Positions 1 to 7,169 of a stretch of DNA of 11,492 nt are shown here, piece after piece; within the stretch, counting starts at the first letter, position 1; every line of letters starts with the position of its first letter. The translations under genes and the position numbers were made by a program. The notes beneath the pieces were generated by a model. The model was not told the DNA's origin. It did no database searches and saw only the letters and a program-made list of their open reading frames with translations. The stretch is from NCBI GenBank assembly GCA_964573285.1, contig CAZNJD010000017.1:1-11492 (forward strand). Direction: 5' to 3'. This DNA comes from UBA1140 sp964573285 (GTDB taxonomy: Bacteria; Campylobacterota; Campylobacteria; Campylobacterales; Sulfurovaceae).

Positions 1-1
1 A

Positions 2-1486
2 TATATTCAAGAGCGAATTAGAAAGGCAGAACGATTAAGAGAGCAAGGGATTAATCCGTATCCAAATCATATAAAGAAAGGAATAGCATCTACAATATTT
101 TTAGATGAGTGCAGTTATCTCCACAATATTAATAGCAAAAGAGATGAAAATAGAATCTTTCGATTAACAGGACGATTAAAATTTATAAGAGTTATGGGAA
201 AGGCGACTTTTGCAAAGATAGAAGATAGTAGTGGGTTGGTTCAGCTTTACTTTAATCGTGATGAGTTACCTAAAGGCTATTATAATAGTGTGGTCAAAAA
301 ACTATTTGAAGTTGGAGATATTATTGAGGCGGTTGGTTATCCATTTATAACAAGAACAGGAGAGACCACTCTATGCTGTAAAGAGGTTAATATTGTTTCT
401 AAAGCCATATCCCCTTTACCTGAAAAATTCCATGGACTTCAAGACCAAGAGTTGCGTTATAGACAAAGATATTTAGATATGATAGTAAACCCTGAGGTCA
501 AAGAGAGATTTATTATGCGTTCTAGAGTAATCTCTACCATTAGAAGATTTTTTGAAAATAGGAACTTTTTAGAGGTTGAAACACCTATGATGCACCCTAT
601 TCCGGGTGGAGCCAATGCAAAACCATTTATAACCCACCATAATGCTCTAGGGGTTGATAGATACCTAAGAGTTGCCCCAGAGTTATATTTAAAGCGGTTA
701 ATTGTGGGGGGAATGGAGGCGATATTTGAGATTAATAGAAACTTCAGAAATGAGGGAATTGATGCCACTCATAATCCAGAGTTTACCTCTATTGAGTTCT
801 ATTGGGCATATCACACATATTTGGAGCTAATGGAATTAACTGAAGAGCTATTTGATTATTTATTTAAAACTTTAAAGTTGGATAAAAAGCTAATATATGG
901 AGATAAGGAGATAAATTTCTCTACACCTTTTAGAAAAATCTCATGGATAGATGCAATTGTAAAGATAGGAGAAATATCAATGGAGATAGTAACCGATAGA
1001 GAGAGAACTTTGTCTTATTTAAAAGAGAAAAATATCAAGGTTGACAAGAATTTGACTTTGGGCTATCTTCAGGCTGAACTATTTGATGAGTTCGTGGAGA
1101 GTAAACTGATTGACCCAACCTTTATTATAGATTATCCAATTGATATATCCCCTCTTGCAAGAAGGAGTGATAGTAATCCCGAAATTACAGAAAGATTTGA
1201 GCTATTTTGTGCAGGAAAAGAGATTGCAAATGGATTTAGTGAATTAAATGACCCAATTGACCAATATGAGAGATTTAAAGCACAAGTTAATACAAAAGAG
1301 ACAATAGGCGATGATGAGGCAATGTATATGGATAGAGACTTTGTAAAAGCTTTAAGTTATGGTATGACCCCAACAGCTGGTGAAGGAATAGGAATTGATA
1401 GGTTAGTGATGCTACTTACTAATAAACACACAATTAAAGATGTACTTTTATTCCCAGCTATGAGACCAGAGATAGAGAGTTGTTAA
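2..1486 (+). CDS. lysS: Lysyl-tRNA synthetase, class II (5' end cut by window)
   Basis: Charges tRNA-Lys with lysine in the cytoplasm. The frame is open from base 2, so an in-frame ATG at 194 is internal: the upstream residues (QERIRKAERLREQGINPYPN) are the usual N-terminal helix of bacterial LysRS. About 494 residues are visible and probably fewer than ten are missing. An N-terminal OB-fold anticodon-binding domain (RLTGRLKFIRVMGKATF, near 160-215) is followed by the class II core: FLEVETPMM (motif 1 region, near 574-600), FEINRNFRNEG (motif 2, 725-757), EIANGFSELNDP near 1221-1256, and GEGIGIDR (motif 3, 1379-1402). The protein ends normally shortly after LLFPAMRPE. Family and function are clear. 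No downstream gene follows on this strand; in Campylobacter glyA usually does, so the synteny is broken here. Confidence 0.97.
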   Translation, partial: YIQERIRKAERLREQGINPYPNHIKKGIASTIFLDECSYLHNINSKRDENRIFRLTGRLKFIRVMGKATFAKIEDSSGLVQLYFNRDELPKGYYNSVVKKLFEVGDIIEAVGYPFITRTGETTLCCKEVNIVSKAISPLPEKFHGLQDQELRYRQRYLDMIVNPEVKERFIMRSRVISTIRRFFENRNFLEVETPMMHPIPGGANAKPFITHHNALGVDRYLRVAPELYLKRLIVGGMEAIFEINRNFRNEGIDATHNPEFTSIEFYWAYHTYLELMELTEELFDYLFKTLKLDKKLIYGDKEINFSTPFRKISWIDAIVKIGEISMEIVTDRERTLSYLKEKNIKVDKNLTLGYLQAELFDEFVESKLIDPTFIIDYPIDISPLARRSDSNPEITERFELFCAGKEIANGFSELNDPIDQYERFKAQVNTKETIGDDEAMYMDRDFVKALSYGMTPTAGEGIGIDRLVMLLTNKHTIKDVLLFPAMRPEIESC

Positions 1487-1489
1487 AAT

Positions 1490-1589
1490 TTCAAGAGTTT
1501 CTAAAAATAGCACAAAATAAACATTTTGCAGTATCTGTACTTACTTTTATGACCTAAAAATGGTCATAATTTCAGCTAGAAACCCTGAA
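1490..1589. repeat. Nested imperfect inverted repeat after lysS
   Basis: The outer arms are TTCAAGAGTTTCTA (1490-1503) and TAGAAACCCTGAA (1577-1589). They pair over almost their full length with one mismatch and one bulged base. Inside lies a perfect 8-bp hairpin (1547-1569). The unit starts four bases after the lysS stop codon. It could be a small non-autonomous transposable element (MITE-like), the remnant of an insertion-sequence end, or a structured 3' end of the lysS transcript. No target-site duplication is evident. Confidence 0.5.
1547..1569 (+). terminator. Hairpin, possible lysS terminator
   Basis: TTATGACC (1547-1554) and GGTCATAA (1562-1569) form a perfect 8-bp stem with a 7-base loop, 60 bases after the lysS stop. 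The following bases are only weakly T-rich, so it is not a strong intrinsic terminator. Since the genes on both sides converge, it could act for either strand, or it may simply be part of the surrounding inverted repeat. Confidence 0.3.
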
Positions 1590-2034
1590 TAATGCAACAT
1601 TGATATATTTTAGCTATTAAAATAGCATAGTTTTATATAATGAGAACATTATTTTAGAACCTTATACATCTTAGACAGTTCTTATAAGTATTAACATACA
1701 AAAATGTTTTCATAGCTAGTTTTAAGTTCACAAACACCATCAAATGGTAAAACCTACCTGTTTTTAAGAGTAAAGATTGTACTGCTCTTTTGTCTCTAAT
1801 TGTTAATACAAGTGATATTATATTGTTTTTTAACTTAAATATCTATTTAATATTATTAATTATTGCTAAAATTGAGATAAAGATTGAAGACTCATTTTGT
1901 TTAAAAGAGAGAACCCAACCATAACCTTTTCAAGTAGAGGGTATCCATTTATATATTTTTTTATATATTTTGAATTTAATGTTAAATTTATACTTTTATG
2001 CATTATTTTCCTTTAGAGGTTAATTAACTTCATA

Positions 2035-3060
2035 TTATAGAATTAACATAGCATCCCCATAAGAGAAAAAACGATACCCTTTATCTATAGCTTCATGATA
2101 AAGTTCAAGTGTTTTTTCTCGACCAATAAAAGCTGATACAAGCATAATCAGAGTACTTTTTGGTAGATGAAAGTTGGTAAGTAGGTGTGTAACTCTTTGT
2201 GGTCGATTATGAGGATTTAAAAATAGGTCACACTCTCCATATTTTTTATCTGTTCGTACAAAATACTCTATAGTTCTAGTTACAGTTGTACCTATTGCCA
2301 ATATATCTTTATCACTCGCTAAAACTTTGGCACTACTATCTGGAATATCAAAATATTCAGAGTGCATAGGGTGTTCTAATATATTTTTTGCCTCAACAGG
2401 CTTGAATGTTCCTGCTCCTACATGTAGTGTTATTTTATGAGTTTGGTGTCTATCTTGCATAGCTTGGAATAGTTTAGGTGTAAAATGTAGTGAAGCTGTG
2501 GGAGCTGCCACTGCTCCTGCATTTTTGGCAAATAGAGTTTGATAATCTATCTCATCAGTTTTATTATCATCTCTATGCATATATGGGGGTAGAGGAATAT
2601 GACCTATATTATCTAAAACTATTACCAAATCTTCAAAGCGAATAGTTTTATGATTATGTTTAAATGTAACAATTCGCGAACCATCACTATTGAGTTTAAT
2701 AACTGTAGCTATTAAATTATCATCAAAAAAGATTTGAGTTCCTATTTTTACTCTGCCTCTTATCATAACTAAATACTCTGTAGCATTTATATGTTTATTG
2801 AAAAGTAGTTCAATTTTCCCACCACTTTTTTTATTACCAAATATTCTAGCTTTAATAACTTTGGTATCATTTATAAAAACATCACACTTTTTTGGTAAAT
2901 AATCTAATAGCTTACTCACTCTAGTATGTGTAGTAGTTTGTGTTGCTCTATTATAAACAAGTAGTTTAGCACTATCTCTAGGTTGGACTGGATATTGAGC
3001 TATGATATGAGTAGGAAGCTCATAGTCATAGCTACTAGTTAGAAGTTCATTTGTATTCAT
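2035..3060 (-). CDS. queA: tRNA preQ1(34) S-adenosylmethionine ribosyltransferase-isomerase
   Basis: Transfers and isomerises the ribosyl group of S-adenosylmethionine onto preQ1 at position 34 of certain tRNAs, giving epoxyqueuosine, the step before queuosine. It is cytosolic. The 341 residues match the family's usual length. Visible family blocks are FINDTKVIKAR (62-72), IPLPPY (155-160), AVAAPTASLHF (183-193), LHVGAGTFKPV (212-222), TNFHLPKSTLIMLVSAF (295-311) and the C-terminal YRFFSYGDAML (329-339). It is the last gene of the hemW-tatB-tatC-queA group and starts four bases after the tatC stop. No clear Shine-Dalgarno sequence precedes the ATG, so translation is probably coupled to tatC. 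The same tatB-tatC-queA order is found in Campylobacter jejuni. Confidence 0.97.
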   Translation of the reverse strand: MNTNELLTSSYDYELPTHIIAQYPVQPRDSAKLLVYNRATQTTTHTRVSKLLDYLPKKCDVFINDTKVIKARIFGNKKSGGKIELLFNKHINATEYLVMIRGRVKIGTQIFFDDNLIATVIKLNSDGSRIVTFKHNHKTIRFEDLVIVLDNIGHIPLPPYMHRDDNKTDEIDYQTLFAKNAGAVAAPTASLHFTPKLFQAMQDRHQTHKITLHVGAGTFKPVEAKNILEHPMHSEYFDIPDSSAKVLASDKDILAIGTTVTRTIEYFVRTDKKYGECDLFLNPHNRPQRVTHLLTNFHLPKSTLIMLVSAFIGREKTLELYHEAIDKGYRFFSYGDAMLIL

Positions 3061-3064
3061 AGAT

Positions 3065-3835
3065 TTATGTTATCTGTTTTGGTTTATTTTCTTTGATTGT
3101 ATCTTCATCATCATTATCATCATCTTCATCATCTTTTTTATAAGGATTAACCATCTGTACAATAATAATAGAGAGACCATAAAGCAGGATAAGAGGTCCT
3201 GCCATTAATAGTTGAGTGATAACATCAGGAGGAGTCAAAATAGCTGCAATTACAAAGATAATTAATATTGCATAACCAGAAAAATCTTTTAGATTTTTAT
3301 CATTAACTAATCCTAACATCCCCAAAAAGAATAAAATAACAGGAAGTTCAAATGCGATACCAAATCCAAAAAGTATCTTGGTAAATATACCTATATATTC
3401 ATCAAGAGTTTGCAAAAAGTTCACTAGATTACCAGCAAACATCCATAAGAATTGAAACCCAAGAGGTATAACCATATAATAAGCAAATGCCATACCCAAT
3501 ATAAACATCAAAGTAGAAATACTTACAAAAGGTATAACATATTTTTTCTCATGGTCATATAATCCTGGAGCAATAAAAGCCCAAATCTGAGAAAAAACCA
3601 CAGGCAAAGCAAAAATAAAACCTGTAAATATAGATATTTTTAGAGCTGTAAAGAATATACCAATACCACCAATAAATGGGTCACCATTAACTACCCCAAC
3701 CAAAGGAGCTTTGGCAAATTCAATAATATATTTATTGAATCCAAAAGCTACAAAAGCAAATACAATAACAACAACAACAGAAATACCTAACCGTTTTCTA
3801 AGTTCAGCTAGATGTGGTTTCAAATCCTCAAACAT
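3065..3835 (-). CDS. tatC: Sec-independent (Tat) translocase subunit TatC
   Basis: Polytopic inner-membrane core of the twin-arginine translocase; with TatB it forms the receptor for folded proteins bearing RR signal peptides. The family start HLAELRKRL is at residues 8-16 (E11 equals the conserved E15 of E. coli). Six hydrophobic segments lie near 17-35, 59-82, 100-124, 147-172, 186-200 and 206-228. Other landmarks are FIAPGLY with E96 (E. coli E103), FELPVILFFL with E163 (E. coli E170) and TPPD at 201-204. The ATG shares one base with the tatB stop (TAATG), so translation is coupled. The cytoplasmic tail is unusual: residues 235-245 are almost all Asp or Glu, followed by a Lys-rich end. It is encoded by an ATC-type trinucleotide-rich tract (3101-3133). 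Confidence 0.97.
   Translation of the reverse strand: MFEDLKPHLAELRKRLGISVVVVIVFAFVAFGFNKYIIEFAKAPLVGVVNGDPFIGGIGIFFTALKISIFTGFIFALPVVFSQIWAFIAPGLYDHEKKYVIPFVSISTLMFILGMAFAYYMVIPLGFQFLWMFAGNLVNFLQTLDEYIGIFTKILFGFGIAFELPVILFFLGMLGLVNDKNLKDFSGYAILIIFVIAAILTPPDVITQLLMAGPLILLYGLSIIIVQMVNPYKKDDEDDDNDDEDTIKENKPKQIT
3101..3133 (-). repeat. Trinucleotide-rich tract coding the acidic tail of TatC
   Basis: On the + strand this is an imperfect run of ATC/TTC/ATT triplets; on the coding strand it gives GAT/GAA/AAT codons for Asp, Glu and Asn. Length change in steps of three would alter the acidic tail without shifting the frame. Whether it varies between strains cannot be told from one sequence. Confidence 0.5.
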
Positions 3836-4269
3836 TATATATTACCTTTTTTCTCTATGGACTCTTTTAGTTTATCAGAACTTTTTTTCTTTTTTAAAAT
3901 AACCTCTTCTTGTTTTGGCTCAATTTGTGTAGCTATGGGTTCATCAACTTCAAGTGGTGTTGATTTAAAGCCACCTTTTGCCATATTCAAAGCCTCTTGT
4001 AGGTCATCTACAGGATTACTAATATTTTTAAACCCTTTTAACTCATCAGTTGCTTCATCTAATTTAGCTTTGTATCCCAAAGCTTCTTCTTTTAGTTCAG
4101 CTATTTTCAACTCATCATCAATAGTGTTTTTTGCATCAGTTAATGCTTTTTTAGTACTTCTAATAAATTTAGCTATTTTGACCATAGCATCAGGTAATTT
4201 ATCTGGACCTAAGAATAGTATAGCTACTACAGCGATAAGGAGTATCTCGGTAAAACCCATTCCAAACAT
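3835..4269 (-). CDS. tatB: Sec-independent (Tat) translocase subunit TatB
   Basis: Single-span membrane protein that works with TatC in recognising twin-arginine signal peptides. The N-terminus MFGMGFTEILLIAVVAILFLG is the typical TatA/B start: E8 in a short membrane helix (about 5-20), then the GP hinge (G21-P22) and an amphipathic helix. The 144-residue length, the start resembling E. coli MFDIGFSE and the position before tatC favour TatB over TatA. Residues 40-90 are charged and helical; the C-terminus is Lys/Glu-rich and probably disordered. A strong Shine-Dalgarno AGGGAG (4276-4281) sits six bases before the ATG. The gene starts 54 bases after hemW; that gap contains TAGATAAAAT, a possible weak internal promoter. 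No tatA is present in the window; it must lie elsewhere. Confidence 0.93.
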   Translation of the reverse strand: MFGMGFTEILLIAVVAILFLGPDKLPDAMVKIAKFIRSTKKALTDAKNTIDDELKIAELKEEALGYKAKLDEATDELKGFKNISNPVDDLQEALNMAKGGFKSTPLEVDEPIATQIEPKQEEVILKKKKSSDKLKESIEKKGNI

Positions 4270-4323
4270 CTGTTTCTCCCTTTATTTTTCAATTATTGTA
4301 ATTTTATCTAAAAAGATTGAGAG

Positions 4324-5379
4324 TTAGGTCAAAATATATAGTGCAATCTCATCACTAAGAAAAAAGTTACTATTTTTATATATATTTTTCTCTTTTTTTA
4401 ATTTTCCCTCTTGAACTAGAAAATTGGCTCTATTCCTCATATCTATATCTAATATCTTCTCATCAATTCCAATAGTACTACGAAGTCCCAAAAATATTTT
4501 TTCAGTTAATAACTCTTCACTAGTTATAGCTTCTTCTCTTATAAATAAAGGATTTTGAATATATTTATCTATATTTGTAGTAGGATAAAATCGAGTATTT
4601 TTTTTAAATCCGACAGCACCTGCTCCTATACCAATATAATCTATAAGTTTCCAATATCCCTTATTATGAACACTCTCATATTTGCCAAAATTTGATATTT
4701 CATAATGATTAAATCCTCTTTTTTTTATTTCATTAGCTACAAAAAATGCTAGATTATCATCTTCTTGTTTGGCTTGTGGAGTATATGAAAATTTAGTACC
4801 ACTTTCTATAGTGAGTTCATAAGCTGATATATGGTCAATTGGTAATTGAAATGCTTGGTCTATATCTTGAGTTAAAAGCTTTTGTGTATCTCCTTGATAA
4901 TTATATATTAAATCTAATGATATATGTTTAAATCCTATCTCTTTAGCATTATCTATGGCCTCTATTGCTTGTTGTGGGGAGTGGCTTCTATTTAGAGATT
5001 TTAGCTTCTCTTTTTGGAAACTTTGTACTCCAAATGAGACTCTATTTACTCCTAGTTCAAACATACCTTGTAACCATGAAATGGTAGCAGAGTTAGGATT
5101 GGCTTCAGTTGTAATTTCTGCATCATTTTTTAGTAATGGTGATAAAATTTTAAATATAGACTTATATAGTTTAGGATGTATAGTAGATGGTGTTCCACCA
5201 CCAATAAATATAGTTTCTATCTCTTTATTTTTAACTTTAAATCTTTTTAGCTCATATCTGAGTTGTTTTTCTAGTGCCGATAAATAGTTTTCTCTTGTAT
5301 CAAATTTATCTGTATAGCTATTGAAACTACAGTAGTGACACTTTGAGTCACAGTAAGGTATATGTATATAGAGTAACAT
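4324..5379 (-). CDS. hemW: Radical SAM heme chaperone HemW (HemN-like)
   Basis: A radical S-adenosylmethionine protein of the coproporphyrinogen dehydrogenase-like family. The CxxxCxxC iron-sulfur motif uses C10, C14 and C17 (YCDSKCHYCSF). The residue after the third Cys pair is Phe, not the fourth Cys of true HemN, which places it with HemW, a heme-binding protein that delivers heme to respiratory enzymes. Further family blocks are IGGGTPS (59-65), TEANP (91-95), RVSFGVQSF (113-121) and LNRSHSP (129-135). At 351 residues it is somewhat shorter than E. coli HemW (378). It is the first gene of the minus-strand operon. A plausible Shine-Dalgarno (GGTGAT) precedes the ATG. Many genomes label this gene hemN, but oxygen-independent coproporphyrinogen oxidase activity should not be assumed. 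Confidence 0.9.
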   Translation of the reverse strand: MLLYIHIPYCDSKCHYCSFNSYTDKFDTRENYLSALEKQLRYELKRFKVKNKEIETIFIGGGTPSTIHPKLYKSIFKILSPLLKNDAEITTEANPNSATISWLQGMFELGVNRVSFGVQSFQKEKLKSLNRSHSPQQAIEAIDNAKEIGFKHISLDLIYNYQGDTQKLLTQDIDQAFQLPIDHISAYELTIESGTKFSYTPQAKQEDDNLAFFVANEIKKRGFNHYEISNFGKYESVHNKGYWKLIDYIGIGAGAVGFKKNTRFYPTTNIDKYIQNPLFIREEAITSEELLTEKIFLGLRSTIGIDEKILDIDMRNRANFLVQEGKLKKEKNIYKNSNFFLSDEIALYILT

Positions 5380-5478
5380 CTAATCACCACTTTTTAATGA
5401 CATTTTAGCTAAAATTTTAGCAAATAATATGAGATAAAATTAAATCTTATAATTTATAAAAGAAAGTAGAGTAATAAG
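5380..5478. promoter_or_regulatory. Divergent promoter region of hemW and rppH with overlapping palindromes
   Basis: These 99 bases separate the two divergent operons. On the + strand a perfect -10 box TATAAT (5448-5453) lies 25 bases before the rppH ATG; no good -35 box is seen, as is common in Campylobacterota. On the - strand, extended -10-like TGCTAAAAT or the nearby TAAAAT can serve hemW. Two perfect 14-bp palindromes overlap: ATTTTAGCTAAAAT (5402-5415) and GCTAAAATTTTAGC (5408-5421), giving TTTTAGC twice at 12-bp spacing. They overlap the likely hemW -10 region, so they could be an operator, or simply the -10 sequences of back-to-back promoters. Confidence 0.6.
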
Positions 5479-5964
5479 ATGCAGACAAAAAAGCGATATC
5501 GCCCAAATGTTGCAGCTGTTATACTCTCTTCAGACTATCCACAAAAGTGTGAATTTTTTTTAGGTAAACGATTAGATATTAAAAATACATGGCAGTTTCC
5601 TCAAGGTGGCATTGATGATGGTGAAACACCAGAAGAGGCACTGTTGCGTGAGTTACAAGAGGAGATTGGTTGTAATAGTGTTGATGTTATTGCAGAGTAT
5701 CCTTTTTGGATAAAGTATGATTTCCCAATTGGAGTTTCATCTCGAAAGATGTATCCATTTGATGGTCAGATACAAAAATATTTTTTAGTTAGATTAAAAA
5801 ATGGTGCCAAGATTGACCTTGATAGTTATCATGAACCAGAGTTTGAAGATTATAGATATGTAGAGTATGAACAGTTACTAAAAAAGGCGACATATTTTAA
5901 AAGGCGAGTGTATAGAAGAGTTATAGAACATTTCGTAAGAGAGGGACATATAAGTAGATGTTAA
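5479..5964 (+). CDS. rppH: RNA pyrophosphohydrolase (Nudix family)
   Basis: Removes pyrophosphate from the 5' triphosphate end of mRNA and so starts 5'-dependent decay; relatives also cleave dinucleoside polyphosphates (older name nudH/ygdP). The N-terminus KKRYRPNVAAVI is typical of RppH. The Nudix box lies at residues 43-65: G43, E49, R57-E58, E61-E62 and G64 fit GX5EX7REUXEEXG, with E58, E61 and E62 the expected metal ligands. WQFPQGG precedes it, as in the E. coli enzyme. Length 161 residues is normal. First gene of the rppH-lysC-hobA-holB operon; its last codons overlap the lysC start by seven bases. H. pylori and C. jejuni have the same gene next to lysC. Confidence 0.95.
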   Translation: MQTKKRYRPNVAAVILSSDYPQKCEFFLGKRLDIKNTWQFPQGGIDDGETPEEALLRELQEEIGCNSVDVIAEYPFWIKYDFPIGVSSRKMYPFDGQIQKYFLVRLKNGAKIDLDSYHEPEFEDYRYVEYEQLLKKATYFKRRVYRRVIEHFVREGHISRC

Positions 5965-7163
5965 TAGTACATAAATACGGTGGTACAAGCGTTGGTAGCT
6001 TGGAACGGATTGAGAGTGTAGCTTTGCGTGTAGCTAAAGCTAAAAAAGAGGGTAATGATATAGTAGTAGTAGTCTCTGCTATGAGTGGAGAGACCAATAA
6101 GCTAACAGAATATGCAAAACATTTTTCTGATAATCCATCCAAAAGAGAGATGGATATGCTTCTAAGTTCAGGAGAGAGAGTGACAGCAGCACTACTAGCA
6201 ATAGCTCTTAAAGAGATGGGAGTAGATGCTATTGCAATGACAGGAAGACAAGCAGGGATTAGAACAGATGCTTTTCATACTTATGCAAGGATAGAGTCAA
6301 TTGACCCTACTGCAATGCAACATGAGATAAATTTAGGCAAAGTAATTATAGTAGCAGGTTTCCAAGGTATAAATGCACAGGGAGAGGTTACAACTCTAGG
6401 TAGAGGTGGTTCAGACCTATCAGCCGTAGCAATTGCTGGGGCTTTGAAAGCTGATGCTTGTGAGATATATAGTGATGTTGATGGTATATATACTACAGAC
6501 CCTCGTATTGAGCCAAAAGCCAAAAAGATGGATTTTATCTCATATGAAGAGATGTTAGAGTTAGCATCATTGGGTGCAAAAGTACTTCAAAATCGTTCAG
6601 TAGAGTTAGCCAAAAAATTAAAAGTTAAAATAGTAGCAAAAAGTTCATTTTCTAATGCAGAAGGAACAGTAATAAGTGAGGAGAGTGGGAAAATGGAAGC
6701 AGTATTAGTAAGTGGTATCGCATTAGATAGAAATCAAGCAAGAGTATCTCTAAGAGATGTATCAGATAGACCTGGAATTGCAGCAGAAATTTTTACAAAA
6801 TTAGCACAAGAACAGATAAATGTTGATATGATTATCCAAAATGCTAGTAGTGACGGATTAACCTCTCTTGGTTTTACAGTAACACAAAGTGAACTATCAA
6901 AAGCCCAAGAGATTATAGAAAACTTCGACCATGATATAGGTGGTAAAAGTTTTGATAGCGATATATGCAAAGTCTCTATTGTGGGTGTGGGTATGAAATC
7001 ACATTCAGGTGTAGCGGCAACTGCATTTTCTGCTTTGGCAAAAGAGAATATAAATATTGAGATGATTTCTACGAGTGAGATTAAAGTATCTATGATTATT
7101 GCTGAAAAATATGCTGAACTTGCTGTTCGTACACTTCATTCTGTTTATCAACTAGATGCGTAA
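5958..7163 (+). CDS. lysC: Aspartate kinase
   Basis: Phosphorylates aspartate, the first step towards lysine/diaminopimelate, threonine and methionine. The kinase domain spans about residues 1-240: KYGGTSV (6-12), SGERVTAALL (71-80), TLGRGGSD (146-153) and DVDGIYTTDPR (173-183). Two ACT domains follow, near 262-325 (SLRDVSDRPGIAAEIF, then INVDMIIQ) and 337-400 (KVSIVGVGMKSHSGVAATAF, then INIEMIST); in this family they bind lysine or threonine for feedback control. The 401 residues match the usual length. The ATG overlaps the rppH end by seven bases, suggesting translational coupling. A strong internal ribosome site before M246 may give a separate beta subunit made of the ACT domains only. Confidence 0.97.
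   Translation: MLIVHKYGGTSVGSLERIESVALRVAKAKKEGNDIVVVVSAMSGETNKLTEYAKHFSDNPSKREMDMLLSSGERVTAALLAIALKEMGVDAIAMTGRQAGIRTDAFHTYARIESIDPTAMQHEINLGKVIIVAGFQGINAQGEVTTLGRGGSDLSAVAIAGALKADACEIYSDVDGIYTTDPRIEPKAKKMDFISYEEMLELASLGAKVLQNRSVELAKKLKVKIVAKSSFSNAEGTVISEESGKMEAVLVSGIALDRNQARVSLRDVSDRPGIAAEIFTKLAQEQINVDMIIQNASSDGLTSLGFTVTQSELSKAQEIIENFDHDIGGKSFDSDICKVSIVGVGMKSHSGVAATAFSALAKENINIEMISTSEIKVSMIIAEKYAELAVRTLHSVYQLDA
6678..6695 (+). promoter_or_regulatory. Internal ribosome binding site and ATG for a lysC beta subunit
   Basis: GAGGAGAG (6678-6685) followed, nine bases after AGGAG, by an in-frame ATG (6693-6695) at codon 246. This is a better Shine-Dalgarno sequence than the one before the lysC start. 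The product would be 156 residues (MEAVLVSGIALDRNQ...) covering both ACT domains. In Corynebacterium glutamicum and Bacillus subtilis aspartate kinases, a beta subunit is made from an in-frame start at the matching place, giving an alpha2beta2 enzyme. Use of the site here is inferred. Confidence 0.6.
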
Positions 7164-7169
7164 AAATTA

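Larger units (their letters stand above)
1487..2034. other. Gene-free gap between convergent lysS and queA
   Basis: This 548-base stretch separates two genes that point towards each other. I find no open frame of useful length on either strand and no tRNA or rRNA. It holds a nested inverted repeat directly after lysS (1490-1589), several short hairpins (GCTATT-AA-AATAGC at 1613-1626, ACCAT-CAA-ATGGT at 1736-1748, AATTTAA-TG-TTAAATT at 1973-1988) and very AT-rich sequence from about 1800 on. The short hairpins could be chance in such AT-rich DNA. At this size in an otherwise compact region, a decayed gene or decayed mobile element is a reasonable guess, but nothing in it is recognisable. Confidence 0.6.

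Noticed and set aside
194..196. ATG at 194 as the lysS start
   Set aside because: The frame continues upstream to base 2 with residues typical of the LysRS N-terminus, so this Met is internal.
457..768. 103-codon open frame on the minus strand inside lysS
   Set aside because: Lies wholly within the conserved catalytic part of lysS in another frame; no family features or ribosome site.
1771..1800. Intrinsic terminator AAGAG...CTCTTTT in the lysS-queA gap
   Set aside because: Only five paired bases with a 13-base loop; too weak to call in such AT-rich sequence.
3835..4269. Assignment of tatB as tatA
   Set aside because: Both families share the N-terminal helix, but the length of 144 residues, the long charged helical region and the position directly before tatC favour TatB.
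3812..4327. 171-codon open frame on the plus strand across tatB
   Set aside because: Antisense to tatB, whose N-terminal TatA/B signature and ribosome site are clear; the Ser/Phe-rich translation is a by-product of the opposite strand.
4955..5287. 110-codon plus-strand open frame inside hemW
   Set aside because: Covers the GGGTPS and TEANP blocks of hemW on the opposite strand; no independent support.
6281..6970. Minus-strand open frames of 78-80 codons inside lysC
   Set aside because: Both are antisense to well-conserved lysC sequence and show no gene features.
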